Made by a program: the position numbers and the translations under genes
From: Rotaria sp. Silwood1
Taxonomy: Eukaryota; Rotifera; Eurotatoria; Philodinida; Philodinidae
NCBI GenBank assembly: GCA_905250075.1
Contig: CAJNOP010000088.1
Span: 434,001 to 498,000 of the forward strand
Reading direction: 5' to 3'
Length of the DNA: 64,000 nt
In this document: piece after piece, positions 10,301 through 22,830 of the stretch
How positions within the stretch are numbered: the first letter of the stretch is position 1
Layout: the number at the start of each line of letters is the position of its first letter
Notes under the pieces: generated by a model
Told to the model about the DNA's origin: nothing
Database searches by the model: none
What the model saw: only the letters and a program-made list of their open reading frames with translations

Positions 10301-13300
10301 TCTCTTTTTTTGATGGAGAATCTTTTAAATAATTGATTTTTGGTTTTCGGAAAGTTCTCATTGTAGCCATTAGACGATCCCGTTGAATGTAAATATTTGG
10401 TACTTTGTACTCGAAATAATCTGCATAATTTTTAATTGTATCTAATGGTTTTTTATGTTCCCATTTATCTGTTACTCGTTTCAAAAGCGAAACATCAGAA
10501 ATATTTGTATAAAGTTGTTTTTTTGACGAATGCCAAGGATAATAAAGTTCATTATCATTTAATTCAGATGGATTTAGAATAGACTTATTTTTTCTGTTAC
10601 ATATTGTCGCCATTCGTTGATAATCAATATCATTGGATTCTACTAATAGAAACAAGAAAGGATTCAAATACAAAATAAATCAAATTATCTCTTACTTTTC
10701 AAAAGACATGGAAATAGTTTAAAAGTAGAATGTTCAATATCGAATTTCAGTATTGATTCCAATCCTGTATTCATATCATCAAAGACTTCTTCAAAAATAT
10801 ATCGACAAAATTCTTCTAGTTCATTTTTATATTTCTCTATATTGATCGATTTCAAGTATGCAACTTTTACAGTTGATACACCAGTACGTCCATATAAATT
10901 AAACATGGGCAACTAAAAACAAAATCCTATGTAAAAATAATTTTCAACTATATAGATTGTACCTTAATTAGTTTCTTAGGTACAATAAAACCGAGATCAT
11001 CATCATCCGAAATATTGATTCTATATAAATGCCAACAAGTAGGCAAATTATTGTAATCATGAAAGAAATAGGAACTCTATTTGATAATAGAAATAAATTT
11101 AGTGTCATATTTAAATTTCAATCATAATTAGATACCTGCTTTTCAATAATTTCAAACGGTACTTGTTTAGTATCACCATCATCATCGTCATCCGTTGTTA
11201 AGCATTGATCAGGACGAATTGGTAGACAATTTTGATCAAGTTCACCTTTCTTATGAAGCATTTCAACCATTTTTAAACAACATTCTTGTTTAGCTAATCT
11301 TTTATTACTATTGTTGCACTTTCAAAAAAAAAAGAATAAAATTTCAATGTGTAGAAAAGAACTTACAATAATATCTTCTCGTATAGGACAATTTGCAGGC
11401 ATTGATAAAATACATTTAAAACTATTATTTTCATTTTTATGAAAACAAAATCGTGGTGATAAAATTTGACTATTACCAAGTACAGCACAATATCTTCAAA
11501 GAAAATAAAAATAAAAATTTATGCTAACTGTTTCATTTACTGATTAATGATTTGTATTGAGCGTATACCATGAATTTTTACTCCAGTTTCAGTTCGATAA
11601 GGTTTTAATGCATTTAAATCATCTTGAGAAGTATTATCACTATCATCATCAGCTTGAAAATTTTGTTTCAACATCTAAATTTCAAAAATCTAGCATACAA
11701 AAAAAATAAGTCTAAAATTTTTACTTTTTCCATATATTCATAATTTTGATATTCTTCTCTATTCAATGAAAATTCTTCAACAGTAGATTCATCTCTGAAA
11801 AGAACAAATAATGCATTTTCGTTTCGCGCTCTTGCACGTCCTTTTGATTGCATATATGATGAAAAATTGTTTGGTTTATTAAAACGAATAACAAGATTAC
11901 ATCCTGGAATATCGAAACCTTCTTCAATGATTGCTGTAGATATTAAAACTTTAATATTTTTGTGACGAAATTCTTCTACTACATCACGCTAAAATTCATA
12001 AAAAATGTTTGAAAAGAATCTGTTTAAAATATCATCTAACTTGATATTTATTTGAAATACTTATTTCATCAATATAAGCTTTTGAACCAGCAAGATATTT
12101 AATTTTAATAGAATCGCCTAAAATTTCTCCTAAGACTTGACATAAGAAAGCAGCCGTATATACTCTTTCAACAAAAACAATACATTGGCCACGATGATTT
12201 TGTTTTATACGTTCTTCTAATTTAATTACTTTATCACTATAAAGAATTTTCCGATCTTCAGGTAGATTTCCGAGTTTATTATTGATTAGAGAATCAAGAC
12301 TATTTATGATCTTTTCATATAAATCTTTTGCTTCTTTATCAGTTATTTTTATGAATGCATTTTTTGTTTCTAGATACTTTCTTAATGATATTATTCCTAA
12401 ACGAAGTCCATATAAACCAAGATCATAACCAATATGTATTATATTATGCAGATGACATTTAAGTTGATCTAAAGTTCGACATTGTAATTGAATAAAATTC
12501 GATGGATCATTTCTTTGTAAAAGATCATTTTCAAATATAGTTGGAGATTTGTTTGTCTTGATATATTTGCTAACTTCATCAAAAATTAATTCGATTTCCT
12601 AAAAAACAAAAAAATAAAATAAAATAGAAAAATTGTTGAAATTAAATTGAAATATTAACTTGAAAAATTTTCTTGACTTGCTCTTTCTTTTGACAAATAT
12701 TTTGCTTATAATTTGTACAACGTTGATGTTCAACTTTAACTGATGTACTATTTTCATTTATTTCTATTCGATTCGAACCAGTCTCAATACGAGCTCTAAA
12801 AATATTTATTGACATATGATTTTTTTTTTGGAGAAAGAACTATAAGACATCGCCGCATAAGATTGTCAATCTACCATCACCTTAGATGTTACTGTCTATA
12901 GATGAAAAAGAAAGTGCATAGAAATCTACATATTTTTGTCTACTCAATTTTTGTTTTGTTGAATGCAAAAAAAATTCTCTTTGACAAACTCAATAGGAAA
13001 ACTAATCGTACTTGCTCTAACTCTGCATAAACTAATCGATGCGTCGATTAGTATAGAATGAAAAACTACGAGTACTATAGTTATAATTTAAAACGTTCAA
13101 CAGTCATAGCCCACCTAAGACTATTGAGTTCAGGAATTTTTTTTGCATTCAACAAGGCAAAAAATGAATAGTTAGAAATGTTCAAAATTTCATGCTGCAT
13201 CTTTCTATTATATAGACAGTGAGGTCTAAGGCAGTATCAGATTTACGAACTTATCTGACGATTTCGTTTACCGGTAAACTTTTCCCAGTTCTTTTGCAGC

Positions 13301-14130
13301 TTTTTGTAAATTTCTCGGTTCAATTTTTTGTCCACTAATTGATGCAGTTAAACCGAGTATACGTGGATAATGTGAACATCGATTATAATGTGTTTTCATT
13401 ATTAAAGCATAAGGATCATCACCTGTTGCATGATGACATTCATCAAATATTAATAAATTAACTTTATCTAATGCTGAAAATATTTTATACATATTAAATA
13501 ATAAAATAAAATAAAAATTTCAACGTACAAAAGAAGTTATAATCAAGTAAATTAAGAAATATTTGTACAGTAAAGATTAATATTTGATAAGTTTCAAATT
13601 CTGTAGACCATCGATTGGTATCGCTTAGACTGATATTTGATGATCCACAATACATTTGAATTTTCAAATCTAAATGATCACTTAAAGTTTTGTAATGTTG
13701 TCGAGCAAGTTCATCTGAAAGAAAAAGAATAATTTTGTTCTTATTTGATAAATAAATATTAATTACTAGTTTTAACAAGAAGAATAGTTCTTTTCCAGCC
13801 ATCTTCTTGTTTTCGTCGAATAATAGGTGACAATTCTTTAATAAGCATAATAGCAATATATGTTTTTCCACTACCAGTTGGTAGACAAACGATTAAATTT
13901 TCTGATTTAGCTTGTTCCATAATTTCTGTCTATGAATCAAAACGAAGAAAACTAATTTATTTGATACAAAAAAAAAAAGAATTTACTTGATATGAACGAG
14001 GAGAGAACTCTGACATATTCTCATCAGGAATTGTGTTGCTGGAGTATGAAATTTATTTTTTTCAAATATTCAAAATTATTACTTACGAAATCGTTGCTAA
14101 ACATGTAGATGAAGTTTCATTGCGATGCAT
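7385..14130 (-). CDS. DICER1: Dicer endoribonuclease, complete, 22 exons
   Basis: Start ATG at 14128-14130, stop at 7385-7387. Exons: 14087-14130, 13987-14038, 13767-13929, 13529-13714, 13272-13473, 12660-12795, 12041-12598, 11725-11988, 11541-11674, 11367-11493, 11136-11318, 10963-11076, 10696-10912, 10113-10642, 9981-10046, 9395-9929, 9137-9347, 9008-9090, 8773-8957, 7693-7837, 7567-7636, 7385-7517. Phases agree at every junction: 1445 residues, shorter than human Dicer (1922). Order: helicase with PTGSGKT (49-55), DECH (159-162) and motif VI SKGRARAR; DUF283 (INQYCAVLG onward); platform; C-terminal half of PAZ (YADYFEYK). Then RNase IIIa with E1041, D1045 and ADMIEALIGA; RNase IIIb with E1243, D1247, D1346 and E1349; and a C-terminal dsRBD. 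All catalytic acids and helicase motifs are present, so it should cut long dsRNA or pre-miRNA. It is flanked by its own broken copies. Exon 17's acceptor has a weak pyrimidine tract, and the 935-nt intron 19 is the least certain junction. Confidence 0.93.
7838..8772 (-). other. Unusually long Dicer intron 19 (935 nt)
   Basis: It splits RNase IIIb between its two catalytic motifs, while most introns of the gene are about 45-80 nt. The middle (8120-8400) is richer in G+C than its surroundings and resembles no protein. It is probably an inserted, decayed repeat; I could not find clean terminal repeats. Confidence 0.45.
12880..13240. repeat. Inverted-repeat element in Dicer intron 6
   Basis: A perfect 20-nt inverted pair lies at 12958-12977 and 13134-13153, and the arms extend with mismatches outward to about 12880 and 13240. 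The centre holds a second small palindrome (CTAATCGATGCGTCGATTAG, near 13030). This accounts for the 476-nt intron. It looks like an old MITE. Its transcript would form a hairpin inside Dicer pre-mRNA. Confidence 0.6.
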
Positions 14131-14598
14131 GATTGTGAATATCTTTATGTTGTTTTTTTCACACGACAATCCACCATACCATGCTGGTAAAAAAAAGGAA
14201 ATTTTGCGTTCTGTTATGTGTTTAGTGACGTCATATGACTTGTTTTATTTCAGAAAAAAAGAAAACGTAACAGGAATATAAGGATTATTTTTGTTTTATA
14301 TTTCAATGTTTAGAATTTTTTGAATAAAAATGTCGATTGTCTTAATACAGTGATTCAATACAAACATTTCTTTTTGTGCAATAGCAGTCTGAAGTAGTCA
14401 ATATTTGGGGTGTCGTGATTTTTTACAGAGAGAGAATATTTTTTTAAACAGAATGCAATAAAACAATAGATTTCAGCTCAACTGGGAAAAAATGAAAACC
14501 TTTCAAAATTTCAGGGGGTGTGACACAACCAGCACCTTTCAATCAAGTTATCACTTGTTTTGAGTGTCTTTTTTGTTCTTGTTCATGTATGATATTTC
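14131..14598. other. Dicer upstream flank
   Basis: About 470 bp between the Dicer start codon and the hAT-like element. It must hold the 5' UTR and at least part of the promoter. I see no clear TATA box or other site. Confidence 0.4.
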
Positions 14599-14606
14599 TT
14601 TTCAAG

Positions 14607-17600
14607 CATAGGTGGTGGAGCCACGAGGCCTGGATAGGCTCGACCCTACCATAGATTGGAGTCGGGTAGGCTTGGGTAGGCTCAAACTGGGACAGATAAA
14701 GGCTTGGGTAGGCTCGAATTATCCTAAATTAAACATATAAAAAAGCTTGAGTAGGCTCGAATCGTCTTAGATTGAGGAGATAAAAGAGGCTTAGATAGGC
14801 TCTGTTTAATGTTAAAATTCTCTAAAGGGTGGTTCAAAAGTTTCGACCACTCTCTATAAATCGCTAGTATCTACAACAAACTTATATGAAGTTATTGATC
14901 AAATTACGTCATCTTTTAGCGAAAGATAAGGGTTATCATCTGAAAAAATATTTGGAAATAGATCTAGCATCTCACCAAGACGTTGTAAAAAAAAGAGAAA
15001 AAAAGATGCCCAGCATTCTTGAAAAAAAAGAGACTTTTTAATAAAAAAGAGGAGAAAAAGAGGCGTACAGTTTCCTTTCGAAGAAAACTAAAACTCACCG
15101 GCACAATAGTACTATAGATCCGACAAAACTCGTACATTATCAGTATAGGTTGAATATGACTTGAAAGAGAAAAACAAAAACGAAACTTCCAAATTGTTCA
15201 GAGATTGTTGTGCAGCTGCTTATTTATCCATAAGAAAACCGGAAAACATTAGAAAAATATTTTAAATATTCTATCTGCATAGTATCTGAGTATACTATTA
15301 CTGTCTAACTAAGTAGGTATATAGAAATAGAAACAATCAAAATTCATTAAATGTCCTTTTTGCGTTTTGTTCCTTTTTATGTACTCAAAAAGTGAGTACA
15401 CTCTAGAATTGGTCAGTGTGTCTGACCGTCCGTCCGTTTACACGATAACTTTTGAAAGGAGAGTCCGATTGCGATGAAATGTTCTACGCAGTTCAGTCTT
15501 AACAATATCTCGGTCGAGTTCGAAGATGAGCATGATTGGCCGAGCCGTTTCTGAGTTATTGCAAAAATTGTCATTTTTCCATATGGCTTCTTATAAGAAA
15601 ATCGACCTATTCCCACTTTCGTAAAAAACTTTTACTATCATAATCAAATAAAACTCCAACTATAATATACCATTCGATAGAGACTTTCACGAGCTACAAA
15701 ATGGTATATGAAGCATAAAGAAACAAGAAGGCTAGCTCACCTATTGTCAAGATAATCAGACGGAAATAGGTTCTGTTTTCGTCCACGCTCTAGTTGATCC
15801 GAAAATAGAGCTCTACCTTCCGATAACGGGCATGATACTTCGAGGTTTTTTGGGGCGGAGAACTCGAATCTGTTATCCATTTGCGTTGAAATACCATTGG
15901 TTGAGCAGGGGCCAATAGAAATCAGGTTTTAGGAAAAACTACTTTCTGAGGGTAAATCAAGGTGAAGGGTTCAAATCTGAGCTGTATTCATCCACAAATC
16001 CTATTGGTTGAGAGTGGCCAACAGAAATCAAGTATTTTATAGAAAAGGTTTGCCAGGATAATTTTGATGTCCACATATTCTAGGATGACTCATCTGTCTC
16101 ATTCACTTTTTGAAGTACACATAACTCTCGGATTTAAATCCAAGGTTTCCGCATTTATTTTCGGATGGCTGCGCATGTGAGACAGTTTTTCTTGCGCTTT
16201 TTCAATTTTCGGCAATTCTTCCGTGATTTTTACCATTTTTCGCAAGTCAGTTTCACTTTTCCGTTTCTCAACATAAATTAATACATTGGTGGCAACTGTG
16301 TCCAGACAGCAGGTTTGTGGGAATCATTTGACCGCGTGCTATCGAAAACGCTTAATTTTTTGCAGTGACATATGATCATCTTCTTGGGTTCTGTATAAAG
16401 CGACTTACTTGTATTGAGTAGATTGTATGATCTCTTACTTTTTGGTTATCGGATACCCCTGTTTGTTGCTGTTGCATTCCATCATATCCGATTTCTTCCA
16501 AGTACCATCAAACCGTTGTCAATATTAACCCATGTCAAGCAAACACGCTCGTAATTGGAGAAATACGGCGTTTCATATCGCCCAGTAATGTGATCGTATA
16601 AATCTGTGATCGTATGCGCAAAATATATGATCGTTTATAGACAAACAAAGCTCGTCTACACTATTCGTTTTACTTTGTATTTCTTCGTATACGATTATAT
16701 TTCTCCATGTACGGTTTGGAGATATACGAACCTCCAAAATGTGATTGTATATGAAGAAACTCGGAAGAAGAGAACAGGGGTTACTTCATTTTCTGATAAG
16801 CAGAAATCTTCAACTTATGTTATCATACTATCGGATGCTATTTTGCCGAACAAATCCCATTGAATCTGACAGAATTCTAAACTGACAAGGGAGCCTTCCA
16901 AGATGTCGGAGCGCTTTTCAGTCGAGGTTTCGCGCATCTTGTAGCCCATAGTGAGCTATGCCTATAGTAAAAAAAGTTCGGGTTTCTGGCTTGTTTCTGA
17001 GGAGATATCGAGTTCTCAGTGAATTTTCTCTATTGTACGCCTACATTGGCAGCAAAGCTATACTTTCGAATTTTGACCTGAAACTTTGCCTGCATAAAGA
17101 CCTCAGCTAGATTAGTTTGCATAAAAAATTTCAGAAGTTTTCAATAAAGTCTCTCTAAGATATGAAACTATCAAGGTATAGTCCCTTTTTCATCAATAAT
17201 ATATATAGTATGCATTTTTTTCAAAGCTTCATATCTTAGAGAAACTTTATTCAAAACTTCTGAAATTTTTTATGCAAACTAATCTAGGTGAGGCCTTTAT
17301 GTAGGCAAAGTTTCAGGTCAAAATTCGAAAGTATAACTTTGCTGCCAATGTAGGCGTACTATAGAGAAAATTCACTAAGAGCTCGATATCTCCTCAGAAA
17401 CAAGTCAGAAACCCGAACTTTTTTTACTATAGGCATAGCTCACTATGGGTTACAAGATGCGCGAAACCTCGACTGAAAAGCGCTCCGACACCTGGGAAGG
17501 TTCCCTTGTGAGTCTAGTCATCCTAGAAACTCTTTGCTTTGAAGCATGCGCTACGCTACGAGTTACCTATCCATTGTTAGATTCATATCACAAGCTTCTC

Positions 17601-18370
17601 TGGGGCCGAAAAAAATGGTCAAGAAACGTGAGCTCGAGATTACAATTTTACATGTCGATCATAACCAGAAAAACATGTTAAGATCGTGAGAGAATGACGA
17701 TTTCATATTGGAAACATAATTGAGTGCTTTGCTTCCGCTAGAGAACTACAAAAGTTGGGTTCCGATTATGGATATATAATATCGCTGAAGTTGATCACTG
17801 AAATCATATACTATAGCTTTCTTAGCTATGCAACTTGACTGATCAGCACATCAGTTTGTTATGTGATATTTTTGTATGATACGGTAACAATAATCAATAT
17901 ATTCATGAATATTTTTGTCAACGACCTGCTTCTTTGTGAGAAAAGAGGAAAAAGTGGATTTTTTCGAAAAAAGAGGCTAATAAGAGGAATTTTAAAAGAA
18001 CAGAAGAAATGGAGGAAAAAGAGGTGGAGTGGGATGCCAGCTGAAAGCTGCTAAAATGATCGTAACATTATAATAGACTTATGTATTTCGAAATATTTTT
18101 TTCAAATGATAACTCTCATCTTCCTCTACAAAATAACACAATTTGATCAATAACTTTGTATAAGTTTGTTGTAGATATTATCGATTTATAGAGAGGGGTC
18201 GAAACTTTCGAAACATTCTTTAGTTATCAAATTCTACGGAATTTAAACCTAGCAAAAGAATCTGTAGCGCTTACCATTATAAACGAAAAAAAGTCTTTGA
18301 ATTGACTATCGGTGCTGGCTTGGCTTAAAAGTTGAGCCTACCCTAGACCAAGACCGCTCTGCCGCCCATG
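14607..18370. mobile_element. Non-autonomous hAT-like transposon, 3.76 kb, with 8-bp target duplication
   Basis: Ends read CATAGGTGGTGGAGCC and, from the right end inverted, CATGGGCGGCAGAGCG. Long arms then match imperfectly for about 300-380 bp. They share blocks rich in GGGTAGGCTC and the segment around TTTCGACC..CTCTCTATAAATCG at 14845 and 18190. Flanks are TTTTCAAG (14599-14606) and CTTTCAAG (18371-18378), an 8-bp target duplication with one change that fits the hAT pattern nTnnnnAn. The start resembles the usual hAT CAGGGGTGG terminus. No transposase is visible. The interior carries a GTCCGTCCGTTTACACGATA-type repeat near 15430 and a nested foldback. It sits about 480 bp upstream of the Dicer start. 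Confidence 0.72.
16886..17508. mobile_element. Foldback element A (623 bp), nested in the hAT-like element
   Basis: The left arm (16886 to about 17168) and right arm (about 17227 to 17508) are near-perfect inverted copies around a ~55-nt AT-rich spacer. Termini are CAAGGGAGCC / GGTTCCCTTG. The flanks TGA (16883-16885) and TGA (17509-17511) suggest a 3-bp target duplication. There is no coding capacity. The high arm identity implies a young insertion or selection or conversion keeping the arms alike. Confidence 0.78.
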
Positions 18371-18629
18371 CTTTCAAGTATACAAGTTTTGAAAGAAGAA
18401 AATGTTTTGTATTGCAAAAAAGCTTATCACAGACGTATGCATCCTGAATGAACCTAGAAAATCTTGAATGCGCATCATATTTTTACATAGTTTGAATGGT
18501 AAAAAAAGGTATAGACAATTTGCTGAATTTTTTGTACAACTTAAGTTTTACCATAACAAACTCAAGCAATCGTGTATTATATTATACTAGAGATCTTTTT
18601 ATGAAATATTAATCAGAAGATAGTTCTGA

Positions 18630-19248
18630 CGAGGGAAGATCCCCAACTGTCCAATTGCTTTTGAGTTCGGACCCTGTGCATAAGATAGATCCCAGTGAGA
18701 TATGAAAAACCCCAAAAGGATAACGGCCCTTATGCCTTCTGTCCAGAGTTATAGGGATTTTACTGGAATTTCAGTCTATGGCATGGTATTTACTATCAAA
18801 TTGAATGACGATATTTCGGGTTGAAATTTTGTCCATACACAGGTCTAGTTGTGGGTAAAATGCTCTGAAAATTTCAGCTCGAAAAAATGTTTTCTTCCCG
18901 AGATATTAGAGTTAAAAAAAACAGAAGATTCTAGCATCTGTCGTGAGATGTGAGTGATTTTTAGAAGTTTAATATCTCGGGAAGAAAACATTTTTTCGAG
19001 CTGAATTTTTCAGGGCATTCTACCCACAACTAGTCCTGTGTATGGACAAAATTTCAACCCGAAATATCGTCATTCGATTTGATGCTAAATACCATGCCAT
19101 AGACTGAAATTCCAGTAAAATCCCTATAACCCTGGACAGAAGGCATAAGGGCCGTTATCCTTTTGGGGTTTTTCATATCTCACTGGGATCTATCTTATGC
19201 ACAGGGTCCGAACTCAAAAGCAATTGGACAGTTGGGGACCTTCCCTCG
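18630..19248. mobile_element. Foldback element B (619 bp)
   Basis: The left arm (18630 to about 18912) is the near-perfect inverse of 18970-19248 around a ~57-nt spacer. Termini CGAGGGAAG / CTTCCCTCG resemble those of foldback A (C-R-AGGGA-R), and the length is almost equal, but the arm sequences differ. Flanks are TGA on the left and TAA on the right, possibly a mutated 3-bp duplication of TNA type. There is no coding capacity. Confidence 0.75.
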
Positions 19249-22200
19249 TAAGATCTGATGAGTACTGATGATATTTAAAATATTTCCCATATAATTACTA
19301 CAACTTTCGGATATTAAAAATAATAAAAGATTCTTTGTCACCTATTAGTATCTATAAAAATCGTAGTCTAACACATGTTAGTTATTGAAATCAGTACTGA
19401 AGTCTGTTCAAACAAACTGTATTATCTAAATTTTCATCCACCAAATACTATTGCCAATTTTCTGACTTTTCTGCAAAAGTAGAAAATCTTTTTGGTTGAT
19501 TCCAGTTAGCATTCAGAGAAAAAACAAGAAATTGCTATTATTTAAAAGTATCTTTATTTGAAACTTTCAAAGGCATCGTGAGTTTTTTTGAAATCATTCA
19601 GCATGATATTGTGCTAATTGAATGTTTTGACATGCCATTGTTCGACATTTTACAAATATGACTTTGAAAAAACTACGAAAAAGCAAATTGATTAAAATGA
19701 ACTAACTTCTGTTAATTTCAATTATTATTTCAATAGTATTCTGAGTTACCATGTGAAAATACCCAGTTTGGAAATTCTAAAACTTGTTTCGAATTTTCGT
19801 GGCGTATTCTGTTTTATTTTCTTGCTCAAAGTCCTGTTATCTATAATATACTAAATTTAAAACTGTCGGCGTTATTTATTAACTTCGAAATGAATGTATG
19901 ATTGTTAGCATTGAATATGAAGATAGAGTAAACGAAAACAACAATACCATTATGATTATATTTCTAAAGTTCTTATAGAATTGATTTGGAAACTTAAAAA
20001 CAATTAATATCATTTATAGCTTCGAGTTTCTACGCGAAGCAGCAATAAACATAAATTTCTTAATAAAACAGGAATATCTGAACCAAAAGACACTATAAGT
20101 TCTTATCTTTATGAGACATATTCTCTAAAGAATTTTTTTAATAGCTTGTTTCAGAAATCGTTTTTAAATTTAGGACCAAATCATTCTGTAAAATAAAACA
20201 ATTTTGAATAATAAGTCGATACAATGAAATGCAATTCGGCTTTTAAATTTCATAAATTCTATAAGTCAGATGAGTTGTTTTTTTTACTTTCTTTTTTCAA
20301 AATTACCCTACTATATCCATGTTCTCTCTTAAATATTGTACTATCCTTTTTTCAATGTTGGGAAAGCTGCTAACTAAATTCTAGAATACAGCAAAAGTAA
20401 TGTACAAATGATTGAAACGATTAAATATTTAAGTTCTTTTCTTTTGAAACAGTGACCTGATTCAATAATGCAAATGATCTCCGTTGTATATGACAACATA
20501 AATTTTCAAAGACTTTGAAGACATTCAGAAGTCTAAGACTTTTCGATAAAGTAAATGCTTGAATTATTTTGCTTAAATAAGATCAACTAATGACTAATAT
20601 TGTGAAAAATAAGAGAAACTAATCATCTTAGTTTGTAAAACAGTGTTATTGGATCTAATTAAGAAAAAAAGTACAATCTTCTTATTTTTTAATTGTTTTA
20701 AAAAAAATAGATATTTGTAAGTCAAACAGTTTGTTGAATGTTCAATTAGTAATTAGTAACATTCAGTTCAAGTTGAATGAGAATAAAAAAAGAAAAATAT
20801 AAGGTATAACATGGAATATGATTTGATTAGTTGGAAAAGAGATGGATAAGTTACATTCATTATTGTATGTAGCGTGTATATGTAGCTTACCTTAACCTGT
20901 GCTAGCTCATCTCGTCGTGCTAGCTTCTCATCGATGAGTGCTTTGAAGGAGAAGGGAAATAAACATAATCAAAAATCATGTTTTTCAAGTCTATTAAAGA
21001 TAGTATCAGTTTACTATTAGGCCGCTTCTGGTAGAAGAAATCGGAAAAAAATTGAAATAGAACCGATAGCCGTCCCCTTCAGGGATTGTCGAAACAAATT
21101 TTTCTTCTTGATTCTGATTTTTTCAAAAAAAAAAATACTTAGTTTACAAATATGATGAGATTATCAAAACTTTAGCTGAAACTAAAAATCTCGAAAGAAC
21201 AAAATTAAAAATAACAAGTACTGGAAACTTTGAAATAAAAATATTAATGATAGAAATGTTGAAAGTAAACTGTCAATAGAAACATGTCGAAAAGTGATCT
21301 GAAGATTTTTGAATATTTTCCCATTTAGAACATAAAAAACAAGCAGATAAATTTGAATCAAATGTTTATTTTTGACAAAGGAAGAATAAAAGATAAGCAT
21401 AAATACTTTGAAATATTAGTGTTATCGATCTTAAATAATATTTTTTAATTTTCTTTTCCTATAACTAAAGACTGCCTGTTGAAAGGATCAGATGCTGTAA
21501 TAAAATCATTATTATATTAATTATACAATGTGTTTATCAAATTTTGTAATGCTGTTCTTCATTTTTTTTTAAACTTCGATACACAAGAAGTTCATTGAAG
21601 TGTAATATTCTGTATAGATTTTTCTTCCATTTTGAAAAAGTTAAACAAATATCCACACATTTGAGTGATTTCAATAAATATCAGAATTCATTTTATTAGG
21701 ATAACCTGCAATTAAAAATAGCAAGTTGATCGTTTTATTCATCAAACATATATACTACAAATTTAACGCTTAAGTTGATATTGACAGTACAACAATGACA
21801 TCTTCATTGTTATTCAACATCTTTTAAAACAATCATTATTTAACAAATTTAAGTTTTACTTCTATAAATTTTCTTTTCAAGCCTTTTTCATTTTCTATAT
21901 TTTGTACTTCCTACATTTTACTCTGGATATTTTTAGTTTTGACAGAAGTTAAATTTACCTATGATGGATAACCTAATCTTAATCGAAACTGTTTTAGCAA
22001 TTATCTGATGTGGCTGCAATACTGTACCTTTAATCAACTTCTTATTTCCTGCATTACTTTAAAAAAATGTACTTATTATAAAAGTATTCTTGTTCTCAAG
22101 AGTCTAGATTCTCAATCAAATTTAATTGTGCCATTTTTTGTTCACATTGATTCATCAATAGCATGATTAAGTAAATTAAAATATTGAAAGAAATAATTAT

Positions 22201-22820
22201 CGATAATATCAATATTAACAAACAAACTATCTGTTGATTTTCTGTTATTTGAATTATCAAAGTCGAGAATAATTTTTCAAGTGAACAAGGCAACAAAATA
22301 TCCAGTTTTTGTAAATACTACAGGCACTGATAAAAATGTTTGCTCTTTCGATACAAATTTGTCAATAAATTACTTAATTACAAATAAATTTATTCTAAAA
22401 TGATAATATATAAGATCTCTCTTGTTTATTTACAAATAGTCAAATAATCTATTAATTTCATATATAAAAAAGAATCTTCGGCATATATTTGCTTTATCTT
22501 CGATCATAATTTTGCATACCATATTTTAAAATTTGAGAAATAACAATCATAATATCGTTCCACTTTCATTGTAATACATAGAGATCTTGAATAAAGTGCG
22601 CTATATCCTTATATGTTTTTTTTCCTATGAATATATGTTTAAATAATATTGTATGGTACAGTATTAAAATAGAATAATAGACTACATAACATACAAGTTT
22701 GTTTTATTTTTATTTTTTTTAAGACAAGAGAAAAAGAGAGTAATAATGATAGATAAGAAAAAAAAGAACGAAAGTAATAATGATAGATACGAAAAAAAAA
22801 GAAAAAAAGGAAAGTAGTAA
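19249..22820. other. AT-rich intergenic DNA, no gene recognised
   Basis: 3.6 kb of low-complexity AT-rich sequence. All open frames are short and made of A/T-rich codons. I see no RNA gene or terminal repeats. Confidence 0.5.
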
Positions 22821-22830
22821 TCATAGATAA
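22730..22830. repeat. Short tandem repeat, period about 35 nt
   Basis: About 2.5 diverged units containing TAATAATGATAGATA plus A/G runs lie across the 3' UTR of the UAP56-like gene and reach its stop codon. Confidence 0.45.

Noticed and set aside
14607-18370. Reading the 3.76-kb element as a retroelement
   Set aside because: Its terminal repeats are inverted, not direct, and there is an 8-bp target duplication; this fits a DNA transposon.
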